64,000 nt of DNA from Tetrapyrgos nigripes (taxonomy: Eukaryota > Basidiomycota > Agaricomycetes > Agaricales > Campanellaceae), in the NCBI GenBank assembly GCA_013368315.1, contig JAACJM010000028.1:558001-622000 (forward strand), given 5' to 3'. Positions 21,855-32,967 of the stretch are shown piece by piece. A program made the translations under genes and the position numbers. Under the pieces are notes generated by a model. That model was not told where the DNA came from. It did not search any database and saw only the letters and a list, made by a program, of their open reading frames with translations. Each line of letters begins with the position of its first letter. Positions within the stretch are counted from its first letter, which is position 1.

Positions 21855-23631
21855 ACAGGTGCTATTGCGTACAGACTCTTACCTTTTTTACTATTATGAT
21901 CAAGTATTCTTACTATGGTCTCTCATGTTGATCTGGCTTTTGTTTAGGGTTTGAGCTCTTCATCATTGGTGAAGTTTGCTTTACCTTATATTCTTACTTA
22001 TATACATACGTACTCTTATACATTCAGACTCGGAGAAAGACAGAGTCGTCTCGAGAAGATGTTGTTCCTCACGGAGTGCTGCGGCACTGCTAGGTTCCTA
22101 ACGCGCGGTTGACAGATACACCAGAGCTTCCTGTTGTGGACGTGCTACTTGCCGTCCAGGTAGAACGGCCATACCTCTAGGCATCTTTCCGAAGACTACC
22201 GACAGCAAGGCAAGCCTGCGAAGATCCACTTCATTCCTAAACGACAATTCTCTATGGCTTTTGACCGTAGTCTACCGTGGCTACGCGTATTCTCATTCAT
22301 TAGAGGATGTTGGGAATGATATTGGGTCTAAGGATCGGGTGGACTTTATGTTCTTCTTTTCCTTTTCTCTCATTGTGGCGTGACTGTAGGAATATGGAGG
22401 AGTGGAAAGTCCAAGACGACGCTCGGGCCACCGAAGCCTCTCCGGTTGAGTGTGTGGGAGGAGCATTCAATCGTCGACTGAGGTGGATTCGTCTGGTGCA
22501 ACCTGAGGGCTTGAAGCGACTTTGCCCCTATTTCTTATTTTAGTAGCAAGACGATCACGTGTGTAATTCATAGACGCGCTTACGAAGCGTGGTAATCTTA
22601 TCTCTCTCCCTCTTACTTCCAAGTTTACCGAGACTCGTTAATGTCTTAAGTCGTCAACGAACGACTCGCCCTTTGTATTCGCCTTTCTAAACCAACGTGT
22701 TTACTAAAGTGAGTACTCTATTACATCCTCGTATACTAATCTATTCTGTCGTCCCTACGGAACGACTAGGTCTAAGGTGATTTGTTCGACGCTCAGACAC
22801 TAGTCTGTGCTCCCAACCGCGACCCCGGACTCATCCTGTGGTCTAAACCCATCTTCTGCACTGTGAGTCTAGCTTCTGCGTAAGACACTCTGCGGCTACC
22901 AAAGGCGCATACTGCGAAATGTCGTCCTGCAACCCCTCCATTAGTACGGCTCTACCAGAGCCCCAAAGACTACGCTCAAGCCTTTTACTACTAGTACGAC
23001 ATCTTAAGTACAGGTTCGTCGCTGCTGGCTCACCGATTTCCCAAGGGTCTTTTAACACGATATCAACTTGACCATCATCATTTTTCAGCGTAGGAGCGAG
23101 TCTGTCCATGGCGTCTTCAAGGCACGACTTTGATTTGGCTTCACTGGGAAAGACTACGGATGTTGACACCTGACAGGCCTGAAGACTCGGATAGATCTCT
23201 TCCTTGTGTTCCAACGCACCCTGGACCCTCGTAGATCTTCGCCGGCTCTTCTACAGAAGCAGGAATGCCCTCAATTGTCATGTTATGGAGGAGGACTACC
23301 AGCAGCGTAAAATGAAAGCCGAAGCACGGGGAGAAGCTTTCAGCAAGTCGGAGCCGCAGTTTGACCTGCATTAATATCACGTATGAAAAGTTCGAGGCTA
23401 TTTTACGTGTATTTAGACAGGAGGACTGCAGCGACTACACTGAACTTTATTACTTTATCGTTTACATGGTAGTATTCCAACCTGGCATGCTTCTTCCTTT
23501 CCTCTTATTACGAGTCTACGACTATGATTTGGCTGTCAAGCTTCGACTGGTACTTCTTGATCGACTCCCCATTTTCTTTTTCAATCGTTGCCTCGCGGTC
23601 TCCATCGAGCAATGAGCATAAAAATTTCAGG
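21855..23631. other. Unassigned stretch between P450 and Clr2-like gene
   Basis: No gene could be recognised in about 1.8 kb. Open frames of 60-120 codons occur on both strands (for example 23214-22843 minus, 22307-22543 plus) but none has known motifs or a clear exon structure. They could be remains of an unknown gene or element. Confidence 0.4.
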
Positions 23632-23698
23632 TATAGTGGGGTGTTGAAACAGCTATAGCATAGGCATACAAGTAAACAGATCAAGTATATATGTACAT
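23631..23698 (+). repeat. Direct repeat flanking the Clr2-like gene, downstream copy
   Basis: This 68-bp stretch (starting GTATAGTGGGGT, with ATAGCATAGGCATACAAGTA and ATCAAGTATATA) is clearly related to 25898-25974 in the same orientation. It lies immediately beyond the stop codon of the Clr2-like gene, so it may be part of its 3' end. Confidence 0.65.
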
Positions 23699-23714
23699 GA
23701 GGACAGCAGCATGC

Positions 23715-25744
23715 TCATAGGCCCGGCGACGTTGCTTCCTCCACATTCCGCTTCAGCTTATTCCAGCCTTCCTGAATGGCCATCGAGATTCTGATGTCTC
23801 GGCCCTCGTGGACCAGGAATGTCGGCGAGAACCTGTTATCGGGTGCTGGAAAAGTGGCCTTCATGAGTTCTTCTGAGCCTTGTTTCATAAAAGATTCACC
23901 CACCATTTCCATGATATCTGCATAGTAGTAGCTCCAGTGCTACAACCGCCTCAAAATTATTCACCAGGATTGGTCTGAAATGATAGCCTCTCGGAGCTGC
24001 AGGAAGAGTGGTGGCGATGGACTGTTTTTTCTTCTTCGCATCTTTCTCTGACTCTGGGACAATCTTATACAGTGTCCCACACAACTGTGCGTCCCGACGT
24101 TCAGACCCATCTTTGCTTTCCAGTTCTTGGACAAAGATATGCCGGATGTGTAGAAGCGTCTCTCGAAGCCATGAATCCTGGCTGAGAGATTCGGAAACAT
24201 TGGGGGAGGGACGAAGGGCACCTGACTCGGAGACATTGAGTATATCTGCCGCGCAGAAAAATTCTCGAGATGGTCTCAAGAAGATGAGGTCTCCAGCACA
24301 GATGTATTCTGCACCCCACCATAGCCTATCAACAAGTATGTCGGGAGAGAATTGATGGGGACTTGGACCAACAGGTCGATAAAAGAGGGCAAGTGGAGAT
24401 GTTATACTGACAGATATCTCTGCTAATGACCGACCAACTGCTGACAATGACCATTCCAGTGCTAGCATCTCTGTGATTCCAAGTGCGAGCAGGTAAGGAA
24501 TGGTAGCATAGTCAACAGTATATTTTGAGGGTAGGTCCGTGAAGGGGCGTGGCACTACATCCACATTACTGCACTGCGAGTATTGCTGGGTAGCTCTCTC
24601 TCCAAGGGACTTCACGAGTTCTGGAGGAGCAGAATATGCACTGTACGGCAGTATGCTAGAGTGAGGAAGAGAGGAAAGATCGAGTGATCCAAGGAGTGTG
24701 ACTGTGTAAGCAAAGGAAGAACCATCTCGCGACACATCCTTCACCACTGCTGGCCAAAACTCAATGGTCTCTGAACTAGTTGGTCCATGTATAGGTTGAG
24801 GCAATTTGATGTAGATTAGTTCACCCTTTCGAAAAGGGCTAAGGGGTGGTTGAATGATGTTGTTCGAGGTGGAAGATTGATGGCGCGAGGTGATTTCCAG
24901 GGACTGAACTCGTCCCCTTTTGCTCGTCTGGGGCACCTTAGTCTCTGAAGGACGCTTCTTGGATGCATTCCTATCGCCACCTGTGGATGACATTATTCGG
25001 TCAGTGACAGATGATACGAGAGACACCCTACAAAACTGCCTGACCTTGCATTCCTCTGCAATGACCGTGACAATGGCAATCTTCATGGTTCAGCGTCGGG
25101 TCAGTCAGAAGCCAAATCGCATGGGGTATAAATTCATTAGGGGAACGAAAACGAGTGACGTGCGTGGAACCTGAAGTCGAATTCGTAAGTAAAGACCAGT
25201 GGTTTGAGTTCAGCTAGGACTCACCAAACAGCATCATATCATATCTATCCCTATCAGTGACTCGTTTGCGACGTATTGCGACTAGCTGGTAGCCATCGGG
25301 AAATCTTACGTCGTAGTCATGGCCGTCTACATGGTCAAGAATTGTCAACGTCAGCTACAACGCAGTTTGAAATCTACTCACTAGAATAGCACAAAGCTTT
25401 AGCAAGACCATTCGCGACCCTGGCGCGCCACAACTGGACTTCAGGACTTTCTGGAGGAAGGAGGGTGACGCGTTTTTCCTCTGCAAGAACAGGGTCCCTG
25501 TATTCATCCCATGTTGAGGCGTCTCCGTCGCTTTTTTGGAAAGGATATGACAACTGTTTCACGCATTGTTATCTGAAGTGAAGACGCGATGGTTGAGCAG
25601 ATCGTGTAGGTGAGTGAGAACTGAGCACTGGGACGCGTCAGAGTCACAGTGGGTCGTGTTTAAAACAGCCTCGGCGAGGTCTCCGTCCGAAGGTTCATCT
25701 ATGTGGCCGAAAAATAATGTTGAAATCTGACTTATCGTCGACAT
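23715..25744 (-). CDS. clr2: Clr2-like transcriptional silencing factor
   Basis: Resembles Clr2, a subunit of the SHREC-type heterochromatin silencing complex of fission yeast. Exons on the minus strand give FQKSDGDASTWDEYRDP and LWRARVANGLAKAL; then VRFPDGYQLVAIRRKRVTDR and DRYDMMLFG; then STHVTRFRSPNEFIPHAIWL and the cysteine/histidine cluster CHCHGHCRGMQ, the expected N-terminal Clr2 pattern. A polar linker leads into the C-terminal domain (SPFRKGELIYIKLPQP, EFWPAVVKD, LWWGAEYICAGDLIFLRP), and the protein ends near TSPGL. The long frame starting at 25086 is not the true start: its first residues are an out-of-frame reading of the previous exon. The first exon (ATG at 25744) and the join near 23960, where a 1-nt frame change is needed, are uncertain. 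Confidence 0.75.
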
Positions 25745-25897
25745 ATTAGGAGATTTAAGACTCAAGGCTTTTTTTGCGGTCAAGGAATTAGGCCGGGTCG
25801 GCGCCGAAGGTTGTGGCAGGATAACAAAAAGCGTGAGAACAATTGGCTTTCTCACTTCTGCAACGAGATTGCTCGACCATATAAGCTTCGAGCTCAA

Positions 25898-25974
25898 GTA
25901 TAGAGGGGTACTCAGAAACACAAAGCGTAGGCATACAGATAAACACATCAAGTATATACTTAAGTACATACTTC
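25898..25974 (+). repeat. Direct repeat flanking the Clr2-like gene, upstream copy
   Basis: Related to 23631-23698 (shared GTATAG-GGGGT, GTAGGCATACA-ATAAACA and ATCAAGTATATA). It lies just upstream of the proposed first exon. With its partner it brackets the whole gene, which could reflect an old tandem duplication followed by loss of one copy. Confidence 0.65.
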
Positions 25975-26682
25975 TGTGTCTACTAAAAGATTGTCATAGA
26001 GTCCTACTAGTAGGACTTGGTCGTGTACATAGCATGATACGTCGTCAAAAATACAGTGGCCAAAACATTAAGCAAAAGCGGGAGAGAGAGAAGGGGGCAT
26101 CGCAAGATAGGCATCGCAGGTAGGTAGGTAGTTAGGAGGCCAAGAAGAAAAAAACAAACATCGAGGACCAAATGAAAGAAAACAGACCCGAAAAGAATGG
26201 TGTGAGTGCGAGTGAAGGCAACCAAGAGGGGGAATAAGGATAATTGTTGAGGTATCGCCAAAAACAAAAGGGGTAGTCGTAATGTATCGTGTCGTAACGG
26301 TATCGCTGGTAGAGATGCAAGCAAGCAAGGGTCAAAAAAAGAATAAAGTTAGGGACAGAGGTCCATTGAGTACACAACCACCATAACCACGTCCAGGGCG
26401 CAGTAGCAGCCACTTCTAGAAAAACACCTCTATAGGTCTACATCACCGGGATGAATGGAACGAAAAGCTCATTTGGTCGAGCAACTTCTCTATATTCTCC
26501 TCGCGACGGGCAGGCTGCAGATCAGCCCATTTTTGGGAGCAGAGGATGCACAGGCCGATACAGTGGCCGAGCTGGCTTCGTGGGGTCATCATGGACCATT
26601 AAACATCATGAGAGCGAGCATACCGGCCTAGTACCAGTCGCATTTTGTCGGGTCTTTTTGGTTTGACTCCAGGCCAAGCTCA
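25975..26682. other. Intergenic stretch
   Basis: Holds the 3' side of the minus-strand membrane protein gene and the upstream region of the Clr2-like gene. No further gene is supported; frames on both strands are low in complexity. Confidence 0.5.
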
Positions 26683-29600
26683 CTATGAAGGCTGCCATGA
26701 ATCTTCCAATCCACCAGCCCAAGGAATCGGCGAGAGAGATAGCGACCGATCATAATGGGAATGAGGCTGAGGATAAAGTGTCCTTCCAATCCTCGGACTC
26801 GTTGGTGCTGATCTCGAAGCTGAAGCTGAGGCTTCTTCAGACCCGTCTATCGTCACTGAACCAGGACCTCCAGACAATAAGTTCAACCTAACCCTCGCAT
26901 CCTCCACTTCCGAAATCGTCGAAGTGGGGAATCGACCATGACTTATCGGGTGAGTCGAGCTAGTCGCACCAGAAGGTCCACGACCACTGTGTCCAAAAGC
27001 TGAGAGCGCAGGAGACATGGTACCATTGCCTGGTTTGTGATTTCGCTTTCTTCCGTCCGAGGAGATGGATCCGGAATGAGATAGGGAATGACCTCCTTCG
27101 CTGCTTGATAAGACGGAGCGAGCACCAGCTGCTGAGGGTCTGGAAGAGTTGGAACCTGTAGAGCCAGATGCGTCACGACGAGAAGCGGCTGCTGAACCTG
27201 CTGAACGGGAAGAATGGGGGCTCAAGTGGGAACGCATGGAATGGAGAGAACCGATTTCGGAAATGTGGTCGGGGTGCTGGTGGACAAGATGAGGCTACAT
27301 ACAGCAGAAACGAGAAAAAAAGCAACGCAGACACGTCAGTAATCACCTCTTACATGTTTGGAACCGAAATTGACTCACCATACCAAAAGTCGTCCTCCTT
27401 TCCCCTCCAAACGGAAATCCAGTAAACCCGGAAGTCGCAAGCGTTCTCCACTGAGCACCTGCCGTAGGAGGAGCTTCTTCCAAAACATCAATCGTAATAC
27501 CAGCATCACCCGTACCCGTGCTCAACCGATTGGCGTTATCCTCAGGTAAATGAGCCGTCGAGCCACCTCTAGACCCGGCCGCAAACGATCCTGGCGAAGG
27601 TGTTGTTCCTTGAGTATCATGCCATACACTGGGGGTAGGCAATCCACCGAGACCAGGGGGGAACTTTAAGCCACCCTTCTTTGCGGAAGAGGATCCTAAA
27701 CTGCTATTGGGCGTCGTGATGGTGTCTCTGTCCTTATCGAGCGTGTCTCGCAATGATGATGTAGAAGCAAACGGCGACATTCCTCGTGGAATAGGCATAT
27801 CAAGGATATCGATACCAGAGTCATTTGGACCGAGGCTATGACCTGGGGTGTCTTCAGCAGTCGAAGAGAGGGTAGCAGCATCATAGTGACGAGGGTGCGA
27901 ATACAGTCCCTGAGTGGCCGTCCCAGATCCAGATCCACTTTCAGGACCAGAACTTGGTTCCATTCCTCTCGAAGACGATGATTGTAGTGGTGTCGTAACA
28001 GGAGGGGTCCAATAACCCATTTCGGCTGAAGACGAATTCGCCAATGCTCTGGGAAGAGGAGCAGGTAGAGCAGGTAGAGGAGTACCACGCTCACCATAAG
28101 GTGTCCCAGGAGTCGAGTATGCATCGTAATAAACAGTCGAAGTACCACTCTTTGCGCTGACACTGGAAATAGGCCTATCACCAGTTGCCATTAGCCCTAA
28201 CCCCGACGACCCGGTCCGTCTAAATTCTGTCATCTGAGGTGGTGGAGACGGGAAATTATCCGGATCATTTAGCAGAGTCCTAGCCTGTTCGATATCGTTA
28301 TCGCCAAGAAGAGTCGATGATAACCCAGGCGCAGCCGAATTTCTGCGAGACGAAGGGTTGGATGAGGAGAACCAGCGACCCAGGCCGGCAGCAGCAGCCA
28401 AAGTACCCAAACCCTTCCAAACACCGCTGTCGCGATGACTATGGCCACTGGGTCCAGCGACGGGTTCTTCGAAAGGGTTGGTTGTAGTACTAACAGTAGA
28501 CGATCTCGGAGCGAGGTCCTCTGCTCTGACTCTGCGTGCAGTATGGACAGTGGCTTCGTTGAGATCACCACTCAAGTGGGAACCGTGAGAAGGCGTGGAA
28601 CGTTGACTGAGACGGCTGCGGCTTCGTTCTGGGTCGACAAGACGAGGTGGAGGGATCAATGGAAGAAGGTCATTAGCCTTATCCTTATCTTCGGCTCCAA
28701 AGTTGTGTTCGGAATGGACGAGAGTGTCATCAGGTTCTTCCTCTTCATCTAACCGCCTGAGCTGTTCCCTGGAGAGAATGTTCCCTCTCCATCTCTGCCC
28801 GAAGGAGTCGGCAGTATCTTCGTAGCTGTTACTAAGTGCCGAAGGAATTTCGTGTCCGTAACCTGAAGCGGCAGAGTTGGATGATCTCGAAGAACCAAGG
28901 CTGTTGTTCTGAGAATTGGAGCCATTGTCAGCTCCAACTACTCCAGCGGCGGAAGGTGGTACATTGGACATCGGCTGAGTAATTGGAGCCGACTTGCGTT
29001 CTGCACCTCGACGAAGGAACGAGTCTTCCACTTCGCCGCTGGACCTAGGAGAACCTTCAGGACTTTCTCCCCCTGGGCCAACGATGTAGTAATCCTCTTC
29101 AATTGGAGCAACCATGGAGAACCGAGGGTTTTGCCTTTTACGACGGTTGGAGCAGCATATGAACAACAGGAGGAGGAGGATGAGCAGAAAGATGAATCCG
29201 ATAATGCTGCCGACGATGATGCCAACAAGTTGACCTCTGCTGAGACCACTTTCTCCTGAAGCACCACTCGTAGGAGAGGGCGTAGGCAAAGCAAACGACG
29301 AGGTGGAGGCAACTGAGGAGGTCGATGACACAGAGGTGAGTGGCGAAGAAGAGGATACGGAAGAGGTTATAGGTGTCACAGAAGTTGAGGTCTCGGTTGG
29401 AGTGGTCGATGACGTGGATGCAGGAGATGTAAGCCCACCGTATGTCCAAAGTGACCCTAACGGTATCTGTAGGTACAACGTCAGTATTTTTTCCATACAC
29501 AAGAACATTGGACAACGATAGCTCGCAGCTGTAGATAGTTGAAGTCAAGGAGCAGCACTCACACTTGGACCATAGTATGTGAGTGGTAGGTAGAGTAGAC

Positions 29601-29694
29601 TTTCTGAAGTCGCCGTGGGGTTACCAGCTGCATCGGTAAGGATGGTTGTGGAAATGGTGAACCACGAAGGTAGCTCCTGCGTGGGACCACTCAT
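26683..29694 (-). CDS. Single-pass membrane protein with long disordered cytoplasmic tail
   Basis: Function unknown. Three exons are proposed: 29694 to about 29569 (MSGPTQELPSWFTISTTILT...), about 29470-27378, and about 27296-26683. The N-terminal part is extracellular-like and Ser/Thr-rich (TSVTPITSSVSSSSP). One strong transmembrane helix follows (LVGIIVGSIIGFIFLLILLL) with a basic stop-transfer sequence CCSNRRKRQNPR. Then come roughly 700 residues rich in Ser, Gly and Pro with scattered charged blocks, probably disordered and heavily phosphorylated. No clear signal peptide is seen in the first exon. The layout recalls fungal wall-stress sensor proteins, but no WSC or other named domain is present, so a sensor role is only a guess. 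No stops interrupt the reading. Confidence 0.75.
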
Positions 29695-30585
29695 CGTCAC
29701 CAAACTTTGAGGTAGTGAAAAATTGTAATTTTTGTGGTGTTATGGCCAAAAAATGAAAGCGTTGTGTAACGTTAGAGAACGTGAACTATGGCCAGATACT
29801 GATGAGTAAAACACAGTGGCAGCACAATAAAATCCAGTCACACACAGGAAATATTCGCGGTAGATAGTCGTGGTGGCGGAGAAAGAGAGAGAGGGGAGGG
29901 AGAAAACGCGGGGGAGAAGCGTAGTCGTTCGGAGAGGAGGGTGAGAGGGGTTGAGACCACGCCGCCGAGTTCAAACCAAACTCCCACGTGACCCCGCTTC
30001 CGTTCTTCCGTCGCTTCCGACTCCCGAGGCGAACGTCGGAACCCCGAGCAAACAAGAGGCTTGTTGCCAATATTTCTCTTCTTACATCTAGTACTGCATT
30101 GCTCTCTAGGACCACCAGGACAGCGTCACTGGTGGATGAAAACGTCATGTCAGTTCATCGACATTTCTTGGAGTATGACCTATTCTAGCCTATTCTCAAT
30201 TGCGGTGATAGAATTTTCGTCATTGGAACTGAGTTCATTCGTCGTTTTCCGATCAAGATGCCAACAATCCTCCACCAACGGAGAAGTCATCGGACCTGCC
30301 AAAGATAGCAGTTTGATGATTCCTCCCAAGATGTTCACAGAAGGAGGATACTCAGGTATGTTTTCTGGAAACGACTCTTTAGTGCATATCTGAGCAGGAT
30401 TCCTCAGACATAAGCTGAGAGCACTGAAGCCGGAAACAGTAAGTGGGTCCGAAGCTCAGCCGATAGTCCGCAGGACCGCAGCTCAGTCAGACCATTCCAA
30501 CCCATGACCATTCAACCTGCCAACGCCTCTCACACCGCTGCTTATCTTGCAAGAAGTTGTGCTTGGCAATACATCATCATGAAAA
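29695..30585. other. Intergenic stretch upstream of the membrane protein gene
   Basis: Contains the promoter of the minus-strand membrane protein gene and no other supported gene. A purine-rich block around 29877-29945 (GAGAGAGAGGGGAGGG) is likely a promoter-associated low-complexity tract. Plus-strand frames at 29988-30393 are short. Confidence 0.45.
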
Positions 30586-30726
30586 CACGCCGAAAATACA
30601 AAAATATCCGCTCGGCAGAAAGGCGTACAGAAACACACTTTTTTACAGATATATCTTATATCACTGGCAGTAGTAGTGATGTGACCTATCCGTCGAGTGG
30701 ATATTTTTGTCTTTTTGGCGTGAAAA
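30582..30726. mobile_element. CACGCC-type MITE, copy 2 (137 bp)
   Basis: The element 30586-30722 begins CACGCCGAAAATACAAAAAT and ends with its inverted copy TTTTTGGCGTG. AAAA flanks both sides (30582-30585, 30723-30726). It belongs to the same family as 18696-18825; this copy's left end matches the right end of the other, so they lie in opposite orientations. Their middles differ by a small insertion (AGTAGTAGTGATGTG). Confidence 0.88.
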
Positions 30727-30962
30727 GCAGCTGGTATCTAGATGACGGCTTCAAAATCCTCTTCCTATATGCCAGCACATGGCTACCTCGCGAAGATATT
30801 TTGGTGCTGAGAAGAGGATATGTCCTGGTTGTGCTCATTCTACATCATAATGGCTATGCCTTAGCGAACGCTGTCCTCAAAGCCCGGTCAATGACTGTCG
30901 GGATTACAAGGCTATTCACTAAGCAACTCGATGTCCTGGCTGTTCTGCTCTGCTCTCGAGAA

Positions 30963-30970
30963 TATATATA
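30963..30970 (+). promoter_or_regulatory. Possible TATA box
   Basis: TATATATA about 185 bases before the ATG of the HExxH-protein gene. The distance is long for a fungal TATA box unless the leader is about 150 bases. Confidence 0.3.
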
Positions 30971-31154
30971 CTGATCAAGCAGAATCTCTCCTCAGGCTGG
31001 TCGGGTGTTGATCTCCCTTTCCTCTAGGCGTACACAAAGGTCTCGCAAGTCGAGTCCGGGTCGACTGGGTCGCTCCTTCGTCTTTATCCTACTTCCACTG
31101 GCTGGATCCTCTCTTCTCATACATTCCTTTCCTTCACCTTGACACCCTTTTTCC

Positions 31155-32811
31155 ATGCATCCTCGAGGTTACGAAGCTTTCTTTCCCGCCCTTATATGGA
31201 TTTTTCTCCTCTCTAGCTGGAACCCCTTCTCTCCGAGATTGGCTTTCTCTCTTCCAGTTCCAGCCCCACCATCATCCTTATCCTCTTCCTCTTCGTCAGA
31301 GTCAACATCACTAAACACCCAAGCTGCATCCCCATCTCCAAGCCCCACAAGTCTCGCTCTTCCTTCTCAACAAACCGATTTTGCTTTTGACTTGTCTCAT
31401 AACCTCGTCAGCGCCTCAAGCAACGTAACAACACTCCCTTCCCTCCCGGACAATTGTGTATCATTTACTCAACCTGGTGCCAATTTGGAATGTCCTTCTC
31501 CGGGTCCCTCCAACGCAGAGTCTAGCTCAGGCTCTAGTAATGCCACGGCCACTGCCACTGGAGCGATGACAGCCTACAATATTACCTTTGACGACTGCGG
31601 GTCTCCGTTCACTGTCTGTCTTTGCAATACCGGCAGTGATAACAGTTCTATTACCAGTACCATCACCTCTAGCAGCAGCGACACCAGCGACACCTCCACC
31701 ACTAATAACACTCAAAGCAACCCCATGTCCCTAAACACCATCCTCGACCGATTCTCCCGCGTCCCAGTTGGTCTACGTCGATACGTCAACACTGTCGTTG
31801 TCGTACCGGCACCCCAGGACAATCCAGATCCACGTGCGTATACGCTGAAGTCGGGTGATATACATTTGTTTGGAGATACAGGGGTTAATATTTGGGTGCA
31901 CGAGGTGAGTTGAACTTGGATTTACGGAGTGCATTGGGGTGCATGCAGTTTTTTCTTTCTTTCTTCTTCGTTTTGTCTTTTATCTTTGTTGTGATGTTGA
32001 CGCATCTACTCCTCTCTGCTTCTGCTTCCGGCAGTCCATGCATGCATACGATTTCGCTCAAGACATCAATAACCCTCTTTCCAGCTCACAAGGCTGGCAA
32101 GATGCTGTACGCGCTGATAGTTGTGTTCCGGATAATTATTCGGCTACTAATGCTGTGGAGGTATGTCTGTCGATCTTCCGTGTTGTTTCTTCGGGTTCAG
32201 CGAGGAGGTTGACGCACACTGCTACATGGCACGCTTTTATCCTCTTATCCCCCCTTTCTCACCGTATATGCGCGCATATATGTACCAAATTTACTAACAT
32301 GCATTTGACCAATGCAGGACTTTGCCCAATTCGGTGTCATCAAAATGTACGCACTCGCAAACCAGGGGACACTACCCCAAGGAATGCAACCAGAGTGCAT
32401 GTACAACCAATTACGCTTCATGGACCAACTCCCTCTCTTCAACGCAACCACTCTGTTCGGGAATACTTGCCATATTCCTCATCAGAATAAAAATGGCGCC
32501 AGGTGAGTGGGCTATATATCTTGCTAATTTTCCTATTAAAAATCTGAATTGTCTTGTTTCCTATTTTTCACGGTAGACACACCACTTCGCCCCCATTCCT
32601 CAATAAAACAAGCAAAATGCCTATATCTTTCACTGGCGAGTCTGGGACCGCTTTTCCAGCGACGATTACGGGGCTAATGTCGACTGTAGCGCCAGTGCCG
32701 ACCACAGCATCATCGGCCAGTGACCGTGTCGTCACCTCGAGGCTGATTCGTCTTGAGCTCGTTGTCACTTTCAGCGCTTTGCTGGCATTGTTTGCGCTGT
32801 TCCCGTTCTGA
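31155..32811 (+). CDS. Secreted GPI-anchored protein with HExxH metallopeptidase-like motif
   Basis: Probably a cell-surface zinc protease or protease-like protein; substrate unknown. Four exons: 31155-31904, 32035-32160, 32318-32502, 32576-32811. An N-terminal signal peptide (FFPALIWIFLLSSW) is followed by a Ser/Pro-rich stalk. The conserved region starts at QQTDFAFDLSHNLVSASSNV and contains paired cysteines (LECPSP, FDDCGSPFTVCLC). RVPVGLRRYV and SGDIHLFGDTGVNIWVHE lead to the motif HESMHAYDF (HExxH). NYSATNAVEDFAQFGV follows; its Glu could be a third metal ligand as in gluzincins. The C-terminus is hydrophobic (LELVVTFSALLALFALFPF) after a small-residue region, a classic GPI signal. Intron 1 splits the HE|SMH motif. 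The family is recognised only by motif; a true active site is not proven. Confidence 0.8.
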
Positions 32812-32967
32812 AGGAGTTCTGTGCATTGTTACATTGCGATGCGGCTTGGTGACTTCAATCCTTACCACTTAGCGCCCAACTGGCACGAGGCGCTTTCAAT
32901 TCCTTTCTATATTTAGAAAACGAAATCTTCAACATGAATGGCTTCTGTTTAAATTCAGACCTCTTTT

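Noticed and set aside
22843..23380. Minus-strand frames of 79 and 123 codons as a gene
   Set aside because: No known motif, no clear splice join between them and no codon pattern stronger than neighbouring random frames.
24896..25086. ATG at 25086 as start of the Clr2-like protein
   Set aside because: The first 30 residues of that frame are unrelated to the family. Another frame of the same bases encodes NEFIPHAIWL and the CHCHGHC cluster, which splices onto the rest.
27358..28752. Plus-strand frames within the large membrane protein gene
   Set aside because: They are the complement of its Ser-rich tail and have no supporting signals.
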